Source of the DNA: Legionella antarctica
GTDB lineage: Bacteria; Pseudomonadota; Gammaproteobacteria; Legionellales; Legionellaceae
Reading direction: 5' to 3'
Length of the DNA: 64,000 nt
Assembly: GCF_011764505.1 (NCBI RefSeq)
Contig: NZ_AP022839.1
Coordinates: 2,277,001-2,341,000 of the forward strand
Positions 35,995-46,222 of the stretch are shown here, in pieces (positions within the stretch are counted from its first letter, which is position 1; each line of letters begins with the position of its first letter). Position numbers and translations under genes: made by a program. The notes under the pieces were generated by a model. The model was not told the DNA's origin. It did not search any database and saw nothing but the letters and a program-made list of their open reading frames with translations.

Positions 35995-36842
35995 TGTTTT
36001 TCCTTTTTATCCGTACTGTGTTTTTGTGACTCTACTTTATTCGAACTCTGTTTGTTTAATTTAATCGAGGGTACTGTAGAAGGCGTTGTGTTTAAAATAA
36101 TATGATGTTTCTGATTTATTTTTGGATTGATCAATCTATCTACCTTTCTATCTTTTGCAATTACAATATTTACTCTTCGATTTAACCCTCTTCCCTCTTC
36201 GGTAAGATTATCGGCAATGGGGTATTGTTCGCCATATCCGGTGACTAGAATACGATCAGTACTAATCCCATAGCTGTTTAAAACACGCGCTACTGATGCC
36301 GCTCTGTTTGCCGAAAGCTCCCAGTTAGAGGGAAATTGGGGGGTTCCTATTGGCATGTCATCAGTATATCCCTCAATTACAATGGGAAAAGGAACGTCTT
36401 TAATTTTTGCTGCTAATTGCATTAATTTTATTAAAGCCTCTGAGGTTAAATCAGCAGTTCCTGAATCAAACAGAGAAGCGGCCTTCATATCCATCTCGAT
36501 CCAACCATCCTGTCGATTAATTTTAAAATTTCCATTTTGCAATCCTGATAAAGATTCATTTAATTCATCAAGACCATCTCTATAAGTCCCGCTGGTTTTT
36601 TTTACTCCCGGACCATTAACTTTATTATCAGTTGATACCATGGCTTTATTTTGATCTTTTTTATCAAAAGCCGATTTCATTCCTTCAGAAAGAGATCTGT
36701 ACTTTGACACATTTACTGAAGAGATGGCATACATCACCACAAAAAAAGCAAATAACAAGGTAATGAAATCCGCATAGGAAACAACCCATCTATGATTATC
36801 TACATGCTCTTCTGATTTATTTTTTCTTTTTCTTTTTGTCAT
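35991..36842 (-). CDS. motD: flagellar motor stator protein MotD (MotB family)
   Basis: The 283-residue stator B-subunit has a basic N-terminus, then one transmembrane helix (SYADFITLLFAFFVVMYAISSV) containing the essential ion-binding Asp in YADF. A plug and linker follow, then an OmpA-like peptidoglycan-binding domain (about 125-235; IVIEGYTDDMPIG, SNWELSANRAASVARVL, GYGEQYPIADN, NRRVNIVI). The ATG at 36842 is chosen over an upstream TTG; both overlap motC. It pairs with MotC to form the second, MotCD-type stator known from Pseudomonas-like polar flagella. Confidence 0.92.
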   Translation of the reverse strand: MTKRKRKNKSEEHVDNHRWVVSYADFITLLFAFFVVMYAISSVNVSKYRSLSEGMKSAFDKKDQNKAMVSTDNKVNGPGVKKTSGTYRDGLDELNESLSGLQNGNFKINRQDGWIEMDMKAASLFDSGTADLTSEALIKLMQLAAKIKDVPFPIVIEGYTDDMPIGTPQFPSNWELSANRAASVARVLNSYGISTDRILVTGYGEQYPIADNLTEEGRGLNRRVNIVIAKDRKVDRLINPKINQKHHIILNTTPSTVPSIKLNKQSSNKVESQKHSTDKKEKQ

Positions 36843-37590
36843 GTTTTTTATGCTGGCCAAAATTATTTAATTTCAGTTGTAACATATTAGGACTTTCACC
36901 ACAGGCTATGGCAACTAATCCCTCTACAACCATTTCATCAAAATGTACTTGGCGAGAAATACAACTTTTTAATTTATTCGCTACAGGTAAAAATATAAGA
37001 TTAGCCATTCCTACACCATAGATAGTAGCCACAAATGCTACTGCTATACCCAATCCCAGGCTTCCAGGATCAGCTAAATTACTCATTACCTGAATCAATC
37101 CCACAACAGCCCCCAGTATTCCTATGGTGGGACTATAGCCGCCCATACTTTCAAATACATTCGCTGCTCGTAAATCCTGCACCTCATCATGTTCTATCTG
37201 AGCTTCTAAGACATTTCTTAATGTTTCTTTATCAACACCAATAACCAGTAATTCAAGGCCCTTATTGATTAATGGGTTTTTTTCAACTTCCAGGTACTCC
37301 TCCAAAGAAAGTAGACCAAGCTGTCGTGCTTTTTTCGCCCAGTCAAGGAGTAAGTTTCTGTACTCTTCAAAACCAATATGGGGAGGTCGAAATATCCAGG
37401 GCAATATTCTAAATGCTCTCTTAAAGGTTGGCATTGGAGTTTGCAGCAATACAGCACCTAGTGTTCCCCCCAAAACAATCAATAAGGCAGCTTCATTGAA
37501 TAGAGAATGGATATCCCCTCCCTCAATCATTTGTCCTACAATAATTGCAAGAAAACCTATTAATAAACCAATTAGCGTTAATGCATCCAT
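36817..37590 (-). CDS. motC: flagellar motor stator protein MotC (MotA family)
   Basis: This 257-residue inner-membrane protein has four hydrophobic segments: LIGLLIGFLAIIVGQMIEGG, ALLIVLGGTLGAVLL, GILGAVVGLIQVM and GIAVAFVATIYGVGMANLIF. The large cytoplasmic loop between the second and third segments carries the charged residues that contact FliG. The Lys-rich tail (HKKHDKKKKKK) is unusual. It starts 9 bp after fliA, so the stator genes are fused to the regulatory end of the flagellar run. Confidence 0.93.
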   Translation of the reverse strand: MDALTLIGLLIGFLAIIVGQMIEGGDIHSLFNEAALLIVLGGTLGAVLLQTPMPTFKRAFRILPWIFRPPHIGFEEYRNLLLDWAKKARQLGLLSLEEYLEVEKNPLINKGLELLVIGVDKETLRNVLEAQIEHDEVQDLRAANVFESMGGYSPTIGILGAVVGLIQVMSNLADPGSLGLGIAVAFVATIYGVGMANLIFLPVANKLKSCISRQVHFDEMVVEGLVAIACGESPNMLQLKLNNFGQHKKHDKKKKKK

Positions 37591-37599
37591 TATTATTAT

Positions 37600-38316
37600 T
37601 TATTCCGGTAAGCGTGATTTTATACGGTGAGTTGCCTGGCTAAGAATTTGAGATATACGAGACTCACTCACCTCCAAAATTTCTCCAATTTCCTTTAAAT
37701 TAAGATCTTGTTCGTAATACAAGGACAATACTAACCGCTCTTTATGAGGCAATCCCTCAATAACCTCAGTAAGATGACTCATTAAATCAGTATGTTGAAC
37801 GCTGATATGAGGCTCATTTGATGCCCCACTCCCTTCAGTATATAAAACATCGTCTGTTACACCCAAGTCATCAAAACCATATAAATGACTGCTGGCAGAG
37901 TCTTGCAGCATTTCATGGTATTCATTAATTGGAAGACCCAACTCCTCCGCCACTTCAAAATCTTTAGCCCCACGGCCCAATTTATGTTCAACCTGTTTTA
38001 CAGCCTCAGAAATCATTCTGGAGTTACGATAAACAGAACGAGGAACCCAATCATTACGTCTAACTTCATCAAGCATATGTCCTCGAATACGAATTCCAGC
38101 ATAAGTCTCAAATGAGGCCCCTTTAGACGAGTCATAATGTCTTGCAGCCTCAAGTAAACCAAGCATTCCAGCTTGAATTAAATCGTCAAGTTGAACACTT
38201 TGGGGTAAACGCCCTAATAAATGATGGGCTATACGTTTCACCAATAGAGCATGACCATTTACTAGTGTTTCCTGGGTTTGTTGATTTACTTTGCTGTATG
38301 CAGCTAAAGCATCCAC
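37600..38316 (-). CDS. fliA: RNA polymerase sigma factor for flagellar genes (sigma-28)
   Basis: The 238-residue sigma-28 directs late flagellar and chemotaxis genes. Region 2 is near QLDDLIQAGMLGLLEAARHYD and FETYAGIRIRGHMLDEVRR. Region 3 follows with DFEVAEELGLPINEYHEML, and region 4 has GLPHKERLVLSLYYEQDLNLKEIGEILEVSESRISQILSQ as the -35-binding helix-turn-helix. AGGAG precedes the ATG. There is a 92-bp gap to flhG upstream, the only place in the run besides the start where an internal promoter could fit. Confidence 0.95.
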   Translation of the reverse strand: MDALAAYSKVNQQTQETLVNGHALLVKRIAHHLLGRLPQSVQLDDLIQAGMLGLLEAARHYDSSKGASFETYAGIRIRGHMLDEVRRNDWVPRSVYRNSRMISEAVKQVEHKLGRGAKDFEVAEELGLPINEYHEMLQDSASSHLYGFDDLGVTDDVLYTEGSGASNEPHISVQHTDLMSHLTEVIEGLPHKERLVLSLYYEQDLNLKEIGEILEVSESRISQILSQATHRIKSRLPE

Positions 38317-38408
38317 GATACTCTCCTTACAAAAACAGCACAGATAATTGATAATCTATAAAATCTAACCCAAACGCATAAATCTATTCTAAGTATAGTG
38401 AACAATTT

Positions 38409-39278
38409 CTAAAATTCACCTGAAACTAATCGCTCCAGAAAGAAACTGGTGTTGCCCCCTAATAATGGTTTAAACGGCCAGTTATTTACTGCCTCTGCTA
38501 ACTCCCTTAATGAAGCCGTAGCAGGGGAGTCCGGGTATGCAACCAGAACAGGTTTTTGCTTTTTTACCGCTTTATGAACGTTCTCATCAAACGGTATTGC
38601 TCCTAAGTAGTTTAGATGAACATCAAGGAATTGTTCTGAAACTCTGAATAATTTATTAAATAAATCGCGTCCATCTTTTAAACTTCTAACCATATTGGCT
38701 AAAACATGGAAATGAATCCATTCATATCGTTTACTCATCACCTTGATTAAAGCATAAGCATCGGTTAATGAAGTCGGTTCATCACATACAACAACGATTA
38801 ACTCTTGTGAGGAACGAGCGAAACTTAATACTGTGTCCGAAATTCCCGCAGCAGTATCGATAATCATATAGTCCAAATCATCGGTTAATTCATTAAATGC
38901 ATCGATTATTCCGGCATGCTCAGCCTGAGTAAGTTGGGTCATAAATTCCGTTCCAGAAGCAGCCGGTATTACTCTTATTCCATTGGGTCCCTGCAAAATA
39001 ATATCGCTTAAATGACATATTCCCTGAATGACATGAGATAAATTATATTTTGTATGCAATCCCAACATGATATCAACATTGGCCAACCCCAAATCTGCAT
39101 CAAGTAACATCACACTCTTGTTAAGCTGGGCCAGAGCAACAGCCAAATTAACTGAAACATTGCTTTTGCCAACGCCACCTTTACCTGCGGTAACTGCTAT
39201 CACTTTAACAGGTTTAGTTCGTGACAAATTTCTAAGACCAGAAGCCTGATCTTTAATGCTTTTGATAATTTTAGACAT
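38409..39278 (-). CDS. flhG: flagellar number regulator FlhG/FleN (MinD-like ATPase)
   Basis: The 289-residue SIMIBI ATPase has the deviant Walker A TAGKGGVGKSNVSVNLA, DADLGLANVDIMLG as switch I, and DYMIIDTAAGISD as Walker B. Working with FlhF and FleQ, it restricts polar flagellum number. ATG 39278 has GGGAGTG upstream and overlaps the flhF stop by 8 bp; the in-frame GTG six codons earlier lacks a site. The alternative name in Pseudomonas-type systems is fleN. Confidence 0.94.
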   Translation of the reverse strand: MSKIIKSIKDQASGLRNLSRTKPVKVIAVTAGKGGVGKSNVSVNLAVALAQLNKSVMLLDADLGLANVDIMLGLHTKYNLSHVIQGICHLSDIILQGPNGIRVIPAASGTEFMTQLTQAEHAGIIDAFNELTDDLDYMIIDTAAGISDTVLSFARSSQELIVVVCDEPTSLTDAYALIKVMSKRYEWIHFHVLANMVRSLKDGRDLFNKLFRVSEQFLDVHLNYLGAIPFDENVHKAVKKQKPVLVAYPDSPATASLRELAEAVNNWPFKPLLGGNTSFFLERLVSGEF

Positions 39279-40404
39279 AATATTCACTCCCAACACTCAC
39301 TTGTTCTTTCTGGATATCTCTATCTGCCTGGAACAATTGAAGTTCTTGTTGAGCGAACAGCTCAACAAGCTGATGACGCGTAGCCATTTTAATGTCTTCT
39401 GGAACTCGTTGACCATGCGTCAAATAACTCACCCCTAAGCCAGATTCTATTACCGCACTCAAAACACCACCCGCCGCCAGGGATTCATCTAGTTTTGTTA
39501 CTATGCATTGATCAATGTGATTTGACTGATATCGTCGTATTGCATCGATGAGCACCTGATAATGGCTAGTTGCAGGTAATACCAAAACCTTGGCAATAGA
39601 TTGAAGATACGTACTCAAAACATGCATTTGCTTGGCTACTCGCTCATCAGCCGGATTCATCCCTGCGGTATCGATCAAAATTAATTTTTTATCACTTAAT
39701 TGGCGCAGTACCCGTGCTAAAGAAACCTCATCCTGAGCAACACATACTTTTACCCCCAAAATTTTTCCGTAAAGAACCAATTGTTCTTGAGCTGCGATAC
39801 GATAGGTATCCATGGTCACTAAACCTAATTTGTCAGCGCCAAATCTTAAAGAAAAACGTGCTGCTATTTTGGCAAGCGTTGTCGTTTTTCCAACACCTGT
39901 TGGCCCAACAAATGCATAAATGCCACCCTCCTCTATCCTTCGTGTATCACGAATAGGCAACAATTCTGAAACATGGGCTAAGACGGCTTGCCAGGCTCGT
40001 TGCTGATTTAAATCAGGACTGACAATACGTGCCCAGGTCGCAGCAGTAGTATGACTGACTCCAAGATACAGGAGCTTTTGTAACAACACCGTATGTAAGG
40101 GTTCATTACCGCCCACATTACCTCTTAATTGAGCTTCAAGCATTCCTCTTAACGTTTGAATTTCTTGACGCACATCATCTATTGGTGTTTGGTGGGAATA
40201 CTTCTCAGTCAGGGTAGGCGGTTCCGCAGAAGCAACTGCAGCTTGGGTTGACAAAATCGACTCATCAAAATCAATGGCAGCAACAACCTCTACGCCACCC
40301 TCTACACGATGACTGGATAAAATTACGGCATCAGGACCAAAAGTTGCCTTAATTTGTTGCATGGCACTGCGGGTATCTGCAGCGACAAAACGTTTCAATT
40401 TCAT
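39271..40404 (-). CDS. flhF: flagellar placement GTPase FlhF
   Basis: This 377-residue SRP-type GTPase specifies the polar site of flagellar assembly. The N-terminal B region is short and variable. The NG domain has FVGPTGVGKTTTLAKIAARF (G1), DTYRIAAQEQL, LILIDTAGMNPAD (G3) and VTKLDESLAAGG (G4). It lies 36 bp after flhA and overlaps flhG, the standard flhA-flhF-flhG order. Confidence 0.95.
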   Translation of the reverse strand: MKLKRFVAADTRSAMQQIKATFGPDAVILSSHRVEGGVEVVAAIDFDESILSTQAAVASAEPPTLTEKYSHQTPIDDVRQEIQTLRGMLEAQLRGNVGGNEPLHTVLLQKLLYLGVSHTTAATWARIVSPDLNQQRAWQAVLAHVSELLPIRDTRRIEEGGIYAFVGPTGVGKTTTLAKIAARFSLRFGADKLGLVTMDTYRIAAQEQLVLYGKILGVKVCVAQDEVSLARVLRQLSDKKLILIDTAGMNPADERVAKQMHVLSTYLQSIAKVLVLPATSHYQVLIDAIRRYQSNHIDQCIVTKLDESLAAGGVLSAVIESGLGVSYLTHGQRVPEDIKMATRHQLVELFAQQELQLFQADRDIQKEQVSVGSEYYV

Positions 40405-40440
40405 AAAGCCTCCTGCTTTTTATACTCGCGATGAGTATGA

Positions 40441-42519
40441 CTATCCTACGGTACCAATTATTCTTATCTGTTTGTTATCAGGAATTTCCTGGTAAGACAA
40501 TACATGGAAGTCATTGGATATATTACGCACAAATCGTGCCAAAACAGAACGTATCGCTGGTTGTACTACTAACACTGAGCTTTCTTGTTTTGCTTGCTGC
40601 TGAGCAGCAAACTGTGCCAAAGAGTTTTGTATTTTATCTGCCATACCTGGCTCAAAGCTGACACCACCCGTTCCGCTATTCTGAATAGTACTCTGCAATA
40701 ATTGTTCCAACTCCGGTTTTAAAGTAATAATTGGTAGTTCTTCGTCTAATCCACTGATTTTCTGGGTAATTAACCTTGATAATGCAATTCGTACCTGACT
40801 AATTAAAAACTCGCTGTCTTTGGATTTTGGCGCATTCTCCGCCAAAGTTTCGACTATTGTTCTAATATCGGTCAAAGGAATACGTTCTATTAATAACCCT
40901 TGCAATACTTTACTTACCATACCCAAAGAAAGCCCTTCAGGCACTAATTCTTTTACCAGTTTAGGCGAATTTACTGCCAACTTATCTAAAAGTTGTTGTG
41001 TTTCTTCATATCCTAATAATTGTTGACTATTCAAATCTACTATTTGGCTTAAATGCGTTGCAACAACTGTAGACGCATCTACTACGGTATAACCTAAAGT
41101 ATGAGCCTGTTCTTTTTGATTTTCATTAATCCAAACTGCCTCCATCCCAAAAGCAGGATCTCTTCCAGGTATCCCTTCAAGAGCGCCAAAAACCTGTCCC
41201 GGATTGATTGCCAACCATTTATCAGGATGTATTGCTGATTCCCCCATAACCACACCCGCTAAACTAATCCGGTAATGATCAGGTTTTAAATCCAAATTGT
41301 CACGAATATGAACAGAAGGGATTAAAAACCCCAGCTCTTGTGATGTTTTCTTACGAACTCCTTTTATTCGAGAAAGTAATACGCCCCCTTGCGCACTATC
41401 AACTAAAGGAATTAAACGGTAACCTACCTCTAAACTAATTACATCAACAGGGTTAACATCATCCCATGATAATTCTGAGGCAACAGGATCTTTCATTTGA
41501 GTAAGCTCATTTTCTTTATTAATCTGCAAATCTTTTTTTTCTTTGGCTTGTTTGATAAATAAATAAGCTATTCCCGCTAAACCGGCGGCTAATAAAATAA
41601 ATGCAATATGTGGCATACCTGGAATAATACCTATCAGGCCAATAATAGCTGATGCAATAATCAGTGAACGGGGATTTGCAAAAACCTGTGATAGAACCTC
41701 TTTCCCCATATTTTGAGCGCTGGACACTCGAGTAACAATAATTGCAGCAGCTGTAGATAAAACTATAGATGGAACCTGGGCCACCAAACCATCACCAATA
41801 GTTAATAAAATATAATTATGCAATGCATCCGTTAAACTCATTCCATGCTGCAGCACACCAATAATCAACCCACCAACAATATTGATCACCAGCACTAATA
41901 TGCCCGCAACTGCATCACCGCGTACAAACTTGCTTGCACCATCCATAGAACCGTAAAAATCTGCTTCCTGAGCTACATCGGTTCGACGCTTAATTGCTTG
42001 CTCCTGATTGATTAAGCCAGCATTGAGATCGGCATCAATAGCCATTTGTTTTCCAGGTAAAGAATCAAGGGTAAAGCGTGCACTTACCTCAGATACTCGT
42101 CCAGCTCCCTTGGTAACAACCACAAAATTAATCACTACCAGGATAATGAAAACAACCAGTCCTACGGTGTAATTTCCACCAATGACTACTTCACCAAATG
42201 ACTGAATTACCTGGCCAGCAGCATCAGTCCCATTATGACCGTTTAATAATACAACTCGCGTGGAAGCAACGTTAAGTGCCAATCTTAATAAGGTGGCGAG
42301 CAAAATAACTGTAGGGAATACCGCAAAATCCAAAGGTCTTTCGCTATAAATTACCGCTAATAACACCACCAAAGATAGCGCAATATTAAACGTAAAAAAT
42401 ACATCCAATAAGAACGTAGGCAAAGGCAGCATCATCATACTGAGCATGATGACCAACATCAACGGAGTACCTAATCCCTGACGCATCCAAAATTGTATAT
42501 AATGCAAGGCGGCTATCAT
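40441..42519 (-). CDS. flhA: flagellar type III export gate protein FlhA
   Basis: The 692-residue export gate has an N-terminal half with about eight membrane segments. Between them is the FHIPEP loop with conserved RFTLDSLPGKQMAIDADLNAG and RRTDVAQEADFYGSMDGASKFVRGDA. The C-terminal cytoplasmic domain (about 350-692) docks chaperone-substrate complexes. Length is typical (about 692). It overlaps flhB by 4 bp. Confidence 0.96.
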   Translation of the reverse strand: MIAALHYIQFWMRQGLGTPLMLVIMLSMMMLPLPTFLLDVFFTFNIALSLVVLLAVIYSERPLDFAVFPTVILLATLLRLALNVASTRVVLLNGHNGTDAAGQVIQSFGEVVIGGNYTVGLVVFIILVVINFVVVTKGAGRVSEVSARFTLDSLPGKQMAIDADLNAGLINQEQAIKRRTDVAQEADFYGSMDGASKFVRGDAVAGILVLVINIVGGLIIGVLQHGMSLTDALHNYILLTIGDGLVAQVPSIVLSTAAAIIVTRVSSAQNMGKEVLSQVFANPRSLIIASAIIGLIGIIPGMPHIAFILLAAGLAGIAYLFIKQAKEKKDLQINKENELTQMKDPVASELSWDDVNPVDVISLEVGYRLIPLVDSAQGGVLLSRIKGVRKKTSQELGFLIPSVHIRDNLDLKPDHYRISLAGVVMGESAIHPDKWLAINPGQVFGALEGIPGRDPAFGMEAVWINENQKEQAHTLGYTVVDASTVVATHLSQIVDLNSQQLLGYEETQQLLDKLAVNSPKLVKELVPEGLSLGMVSKVLQGLLIERIPLTDIRTIVETLAENAPKSKDSEFLISQVRIALSRLITQKISGLDEELPIITLKPELEQLLQSTIQNSGTGGVSFEPGMADKIQNSLAQFAAQQQAKQESSVLVVQPAIRSVLARFVRNISNDFHVLSYQEIPDNKQIRIIGTVG

Positions 42520-43664
42520 TTCAGGTCATCCTCTGCTTCACGAACCAATTCTGTTGGAATAGGTACGTTTTGTAAAATTTCAGGTTTATAATCATAACGC
42601 TGCTTGTCGCGCAGCTGGAAAACATAAGCTAATACCTGTGCCACGGCGATGTATAATCCTCTCGGGACCTCAGCATTTAATTTAGTAGAAAAATAGATAG
42701 CCCGAGCAAGAGGAGGTACCGAAATGATAGGAACTTTATGCATCTTTGCTTCTTTGCTTATTTGAAAAGCGATCAAATCTTTTCCTTTAGCAACAACAAT
42801 AGGAGCTTGATTGCCTTTTTTATGATAACTTATTGCAACAGCGTAGTGAGTTGGGTTGGTTAGCACTACATTTGCTTTAGGAATCTCACTCATCATACGC
42901 CGCCTGGCCAACTCTTGCTGAGCCCGTCGAATAGCGCTTTTTACCTCTGGTTTTCCTTCTGTTTCTTTATATTCATCCTTTAATTCCTGCTTGGTCATTT
43001 TCATTGTCTTGCTGTGCTCATATAACTGAAACGGAACATCAACGGCTGCGATTAAAATTAAGCTTGCCGAAATAAAAAGAAAAGACTTAACAATAATATA
43101 GCCACCATCATGAATTGCTGTTTCTAATGGGACATTACTCAGACTTAGTAGTAAAGGAAACTGTAAGTTAAGAACTACTATGGCAAATCCTGCAATAAGA
43201 ACAAACTTAAAAAAAGATTTAAGCATTTCCACAAATCCTTTAAGCGAAACCATACGCTTAAAACCTTTTAACATACTTAATCGCGAGAGTTTAGGCTGTA
43301 AGGATTGGCTACTAAATACCCATCCCCCCATCAATAAAGGTGCACTTAAAGATATAAGAAATATAACAACCAATATGGGTACAAGAGCCCAAAGTCCAGC
43401 TTTGGCTAAAATAAATAATCGCTCAAAAGCTACCGTTGGAGTTATAAATACCTGTATATCAAACTCAAAGGCCTGGCGCATCATCACAGCTAAATGGGAA
43501 GAGAGTTGATTTCCAAAAACAAAAAAACCTACAGCGGTAAATAGTAAAATTACCGTTGCATTAAAATCTTTGGATCGAGCAACCTGGCCTTTCTCTCGCG
43601 ACTCTTTTAGTCTCTTGGCCGATGGCTGTTCGGTTTTTTCCTGAGCCTGTTCTTCATCTGACAT
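42516..43664 (-). CDS. flhB: flagellar export switch protein FlhB
   Basis: The 382-residue product has four membrane segments (about 30-215) and a cytoplasmic domain with the autocleavage motif NPTH (VVLTNPTHYAVAISY) at about residue 270, which switches export from hook to filament substrates. The N-terminal EKTEQPSAKRLKESREKGQVARSKD is a strong family signature. Overlaps of 1 bp with fliR and 4 bp with flhA imply translational coupling. Confidence 0.96.
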   Translation of the reverse strand: MSDEEQAQEKTEQPSAKRLKESREKGQVARSKDFNATVILLFTAVGFFVFGNQLSSHLAVMMRQAFEFDIQVFITPTVAFERLFILAKAGLWALVPILVVIFLISLSAPLLMGGWVFSSQSLQPKLSRLSMLKGFKRMVSLKGFVEMLKSFFKFVLIAGFAIVVLNLQFPLLLSLSNVPLETAIHDGGYIIVKSFLFISASLILIAAVDVPFQLYEHSKTMKMTKQELKDEYKETEGKPEVKSAIRRAQQELARRRMMSEIPKANVVLTNPTHYAVAISYHKKGNQAPIVVAKGKDLIAFQISKEAKMHKVPIISVPPLARAIYFSTKLNAEVPRGLYIAVAQVLAYVFQLRDKQRYDYKPEILQNVPIPTELVREAEDDLK

Positions 43665-44434
43665 CAGCGTAACATCCCTATTATAAAATGCATTCCCTGT
43701 TCAATACTTGAAACCATTTCTATACCGGCGTTCGGCAAGCCGACTCTAATAATACCCATTGCCATTATTAGAGTAATTGGAAAGCCCAAAGAAAAGATAT
43801 TGAGTTGTGGAGCAACCCGGGTCATTATCCCAAATGATAAGCTGACAATAAGTAAAGACAGTATTGCCGGAATTGAAATTAATACGGCCTCCTTAAACAT
43901 CCAGCTGGAAAACATAATAACTTGCCACACCATAGTATTATCCATTGAAGAATGGCCTATGGGCATTATCTTAAAACTATTTATTACTGCATCGAGCAAA
44001 GTAAGATGACCGTTGAGTGCTAAAAATATTAAAGTAGTCATCATCAGATACAACTGGCTTACTAAGGGAACACTCGCTTTACTGGAAGGATCAACCATCA
44101 CAGCGAAACCTAAACCGGCCTGCATTGAAATGATCTGTCCAGCCAAAACAAAAATTTGAAATACAAGCTGCAATGCGAATCCCATTAGTATTCCAAGAAA
44201 TAACTCCTGCAACATGTACACCACATAAATACCATTAAAATACAGAAATGATAGCTGTGGGGGTACGAAAGAAGCACATACCCAACCTAATGTTAAAAGA
44301 AATAACACCTTGATCCGTGAAGGGATTAATACAGAAGAAAAAAACGGGGCTGTGAGTATCAAACCACCCATACGCCACAAAGGCCAAATTACTTGGCTGA
44401 ACGTACGTATCATTGTTGGATAATCCACATTCAT
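43664..44434 (-). CDS. fliR: flagellar export protein FliR
   Basis: This 256-residue inner-membrane component of the export gate has about six hydrophobic segments. Family segments include GGLILTAPFFSSVLIPSRIKVLFLL, AGLGFAVMVDPSSKASVPLVSQLY and MTRVAPQLNIFSLGFPI. It follows fliQ by 9 bp and shares one base with flhB. Confidence 0.95.
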   Translation of the reverse strand: MNVDYPTMIRTFSQVIWPLWRMGGLILTAPFFSSVLIPSRIKVLFLLTLGWVCASFVPPQLSFLYFNGIYVVYMLQELFLGILMGFALQLVFQIFVLAGQIISMQAGLGFAVMVDPSSKASVPLVSQLYLMMTTLIFLALNGHLTLLDAVINSFKIMPIGHSSMDNTMVWQVIMFSSWMFKEAVLISIPAILSLLIVSLSFGIMTRVAPQLNIFSLGFPITLIMAMGIIRVGLPNAGIEMVSSIEQGMHFIIGMLR

Positions 44435-44443
44435 CGTTAGTCC

Positions 44444-44713
44444 CTAACCTATCATATACGGGATATTGGTAATCAAAGAATCTGTATAATTAACCAAAGT
44501 TTTTAATAACCAGGGTCCTGCAAATACCAATACTAAAAATGTAACAAACAATTTAGGAATAAAACTTAAACTCGATTCATTTATTTGCGTTGCGGCTTGA
44601 AACATCGCCACAATTAAACCAACTATCAAACCTGGCACCATCAGGACAGTTAATAATAAAAGGATTATATTAACGCTTCCGCCAAATAAAGAGCCTATCG
44701 AATCCGGGGTCAT
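44444..44713 (-). CDS. fliQ: flagellar export protein FliQ
   Basis: This 89-residue two-helix export gate protein reads MTPDSIGSLFGGSVNIILLLL and then GLIVGLIVAMFQAATQINESSLSFIPKL, the family core. ATG 44713 follows AGGAGGTG at ideal spacing; the longer frame to 44770 overlaps fliP and is not used. Confidence 0.95.
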   Translation of the reverse strand: MTPDSIGSLFGGSVNIILLLLTVLMVPGLIVGLIVAMFQAATQINESSLSFIPKLFVTFLVLVFAGPWLLKTLVNYTDSLITNIPYMIG

Positions 44714-44721
44714 AGCACCTC

Positions 44722-45471
44722 CTAAGTCATAGCAAAACTTGAAGCAAGCGAACCTAACACCAAAGTCCAACCATCAACCATCACAAATAGCATAATTTTA
44801 AAAGGCAATGAAATAATCAAAGGCGATAGCATCATCATCCCCATAGCCATAAGAACACTGGATACAACAAGATCAATAATTAAAAAAGGCAAAAATAAAA
44901 TAAATCCGATTTGAAATGCTGTTTTTAGTTCGCTGGTAATAAAAGCTGGAATTACAACACTCATCGGGACTTCACCAAGAGGAGCTGATTCAGCGCGGGC
45001 AAATTGCTTAAACAGCGATAAATCATTTTTTCGCGTTTGATTTAACATAAATTCACGTAAAGGAGTTTGTGCATTAGACAAAGCTTGGGGAAAATCCATT
45101 TTTTCAGCCATATAGGGTTGTATTGCTGTATCGTTAATTTTATTGAAAACAGGCGACATCACAAAATAAGTCATAAATAAAGCAATACCAATTAGAATTT
45201 GATTGGTAGGTGTCTGAGCCATGCCAATGGCTTGGCGTAAAATTGACAGTACAATAATAATTCGCGTAAAAGCAGTCATTGCCATCAATAATCCAGGCAA
45301 GACACTCAATATCGTCATGAATAATAAAATTTGCAGGTTGACGCTATAGGACTGTGCGCCATTTACCCCTGGTTGTACTGTGACAGCAGGTAATGAAAGT
45401 GGTGCTGCCTGGACTGTTACAGGTAATAAAATGAAAAATATAAACATCATGATAAAAGTCTTGATTTTCAT
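44722..45471 (-). CDS. fliP: flagellar export protein FliP
   Basis: The 249-residue export gate component has a cleavable signal peptide ([22 protein letters not shown]). The conserved core reads [36 protein letters not shown], followed by [23 protein letters not shown] and a final helix. It overlaps fliO by 4 bp. Confidence 0.96.
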   Translation of the reverse strand: MKIKTFIMMFIFFILLPVTVQAAPLSLPAVTVQPGVNGAQSYSVNLQILLFMTILSVLPGLLMAMTAFTRIIIVLSILRQAIGMAQTPTNQILIGIALFMTYFVMSPVFNKINDTAIQPYMAEKMDFPQALSNAQTPLREFMLNQTRKNDLSLFKQFARAESAPLGEVPMSVVIPAFITSELKTAFQIGFILFLPFLIIDLVVSSVLMAMGMMMLSPLIISLPFKIMLFVMVDGWTLVLGSLASSFAMT

Positions 45472-45887
45472 TTTAATGTTTTTCCCACTGCAGATTTAAG
45501 AAATTCGGCAAAAGCAGGTTTATTTTCCAAATGAAATCCTGCAGGTAGCTGTTCACCAAAATCATATAAAAGACTTACTGTACTTGCACCAACCCCCATC
45601 AACAAATGCCGATCACCCACTTTCAGCAATATAATTTTTTCTTTTGAACCCAAAGTCATACTCGCTATAGTTTGAAACCCTTTAGATGTACTTATCTTAA
45701 CAAGATTTAAACGCTTCACTATCCATGATAAACAAATAATAATTAATAAAACCGAAAGCAAGCCCATAACAACCCGCATCAACTCATTGTGGCTAATAAT
45801 ATTAGAATGATCAGCAGGCACAGCCAAAGCCACTGTGCTTGAAAAAAGTGAAGTCATGAAGATAAAATGGCGTACTGTAATCATCAT
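45468..45887 (-). CDS. fliO: flagellar export accessory protein FliO
   Basis: This 139-residue protein is poorly conserved in sequence but identified by position between fliN and fliP and by layout: an N-terminal signal-like segment, a single membrane helix ([22 protein letters not shown]) and a cytoplasmic domain with [25 protein letters not shown], the FliO/MopB signature. It stabilises FliP during assembly. It overlaps both neighbours by 4 bp. Confidence 0.93.
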   Translation of the reverse strand: MMITVRHFIFMTSLFSSTVALAVPADHSNIISHNELMRVVMGLLSVLLIIICLSWIVKRLNLVKISTSKGFQTIASMTLGSKEKIILLKVGDRHLLMGVGASTVSLLYDFGEQLPAGFHLENKPAFAEFLKSAVGKTLK

Positions 45888-46213
45888 CTGAGTCGCTTAA
45901 TCCGCTCAGCTTTACTCACTATATCAGTTAATCTCACCCCAAATTTATCGTTAACCACTACTACTTCTCCATGGGCCACTAGAGTGCCATTAACCAAAAC
46001 ATCCAGAGGGTCACCTGCTAAGCGATCGAGCGCAACAATTCCTCCTTGATTAAGCTGCAACAGATTGCGAATAGTCATTTTAGTACGACCAATCTCCACG
46101 GTCACAGACACTGGGATATCTAAAATCAATTCCATCTTTTCACTCTCAGCATCTTGAGCCAAGGCGTCAGCCTGTGGTGGTTGCTCGAGTACTGTTTCCT
46201 TTGATTGAGCCAT
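45884..46213 (-). CDS. fliN: flagellar motor switch protein FliN
   Basis: The 109-residue C-ring protein has an acidic N-terminus followed by the SpoA domain: LILDIPVSVTVEIGRTKMTIRNLLQLNQGGIVALDRLAGDPLDVLVNGTLVAHGEVVVV. With FliM it forms the switch and receives export substrates. It sits 9 bp after fliM. Confidence 0.96.
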   Translation of the reverse strand: MAQSKETVLEQPPQADALAQDAESEKMELILDIPVSVTVEIGRTKMTIRNLLQLNQGGIVALDRLAGDPLDVLVNGTLVAHGEVVVVNDKFGVRLTDIVSKAERIKRLR

Positions 46214-46222
46214 CCATTTCCC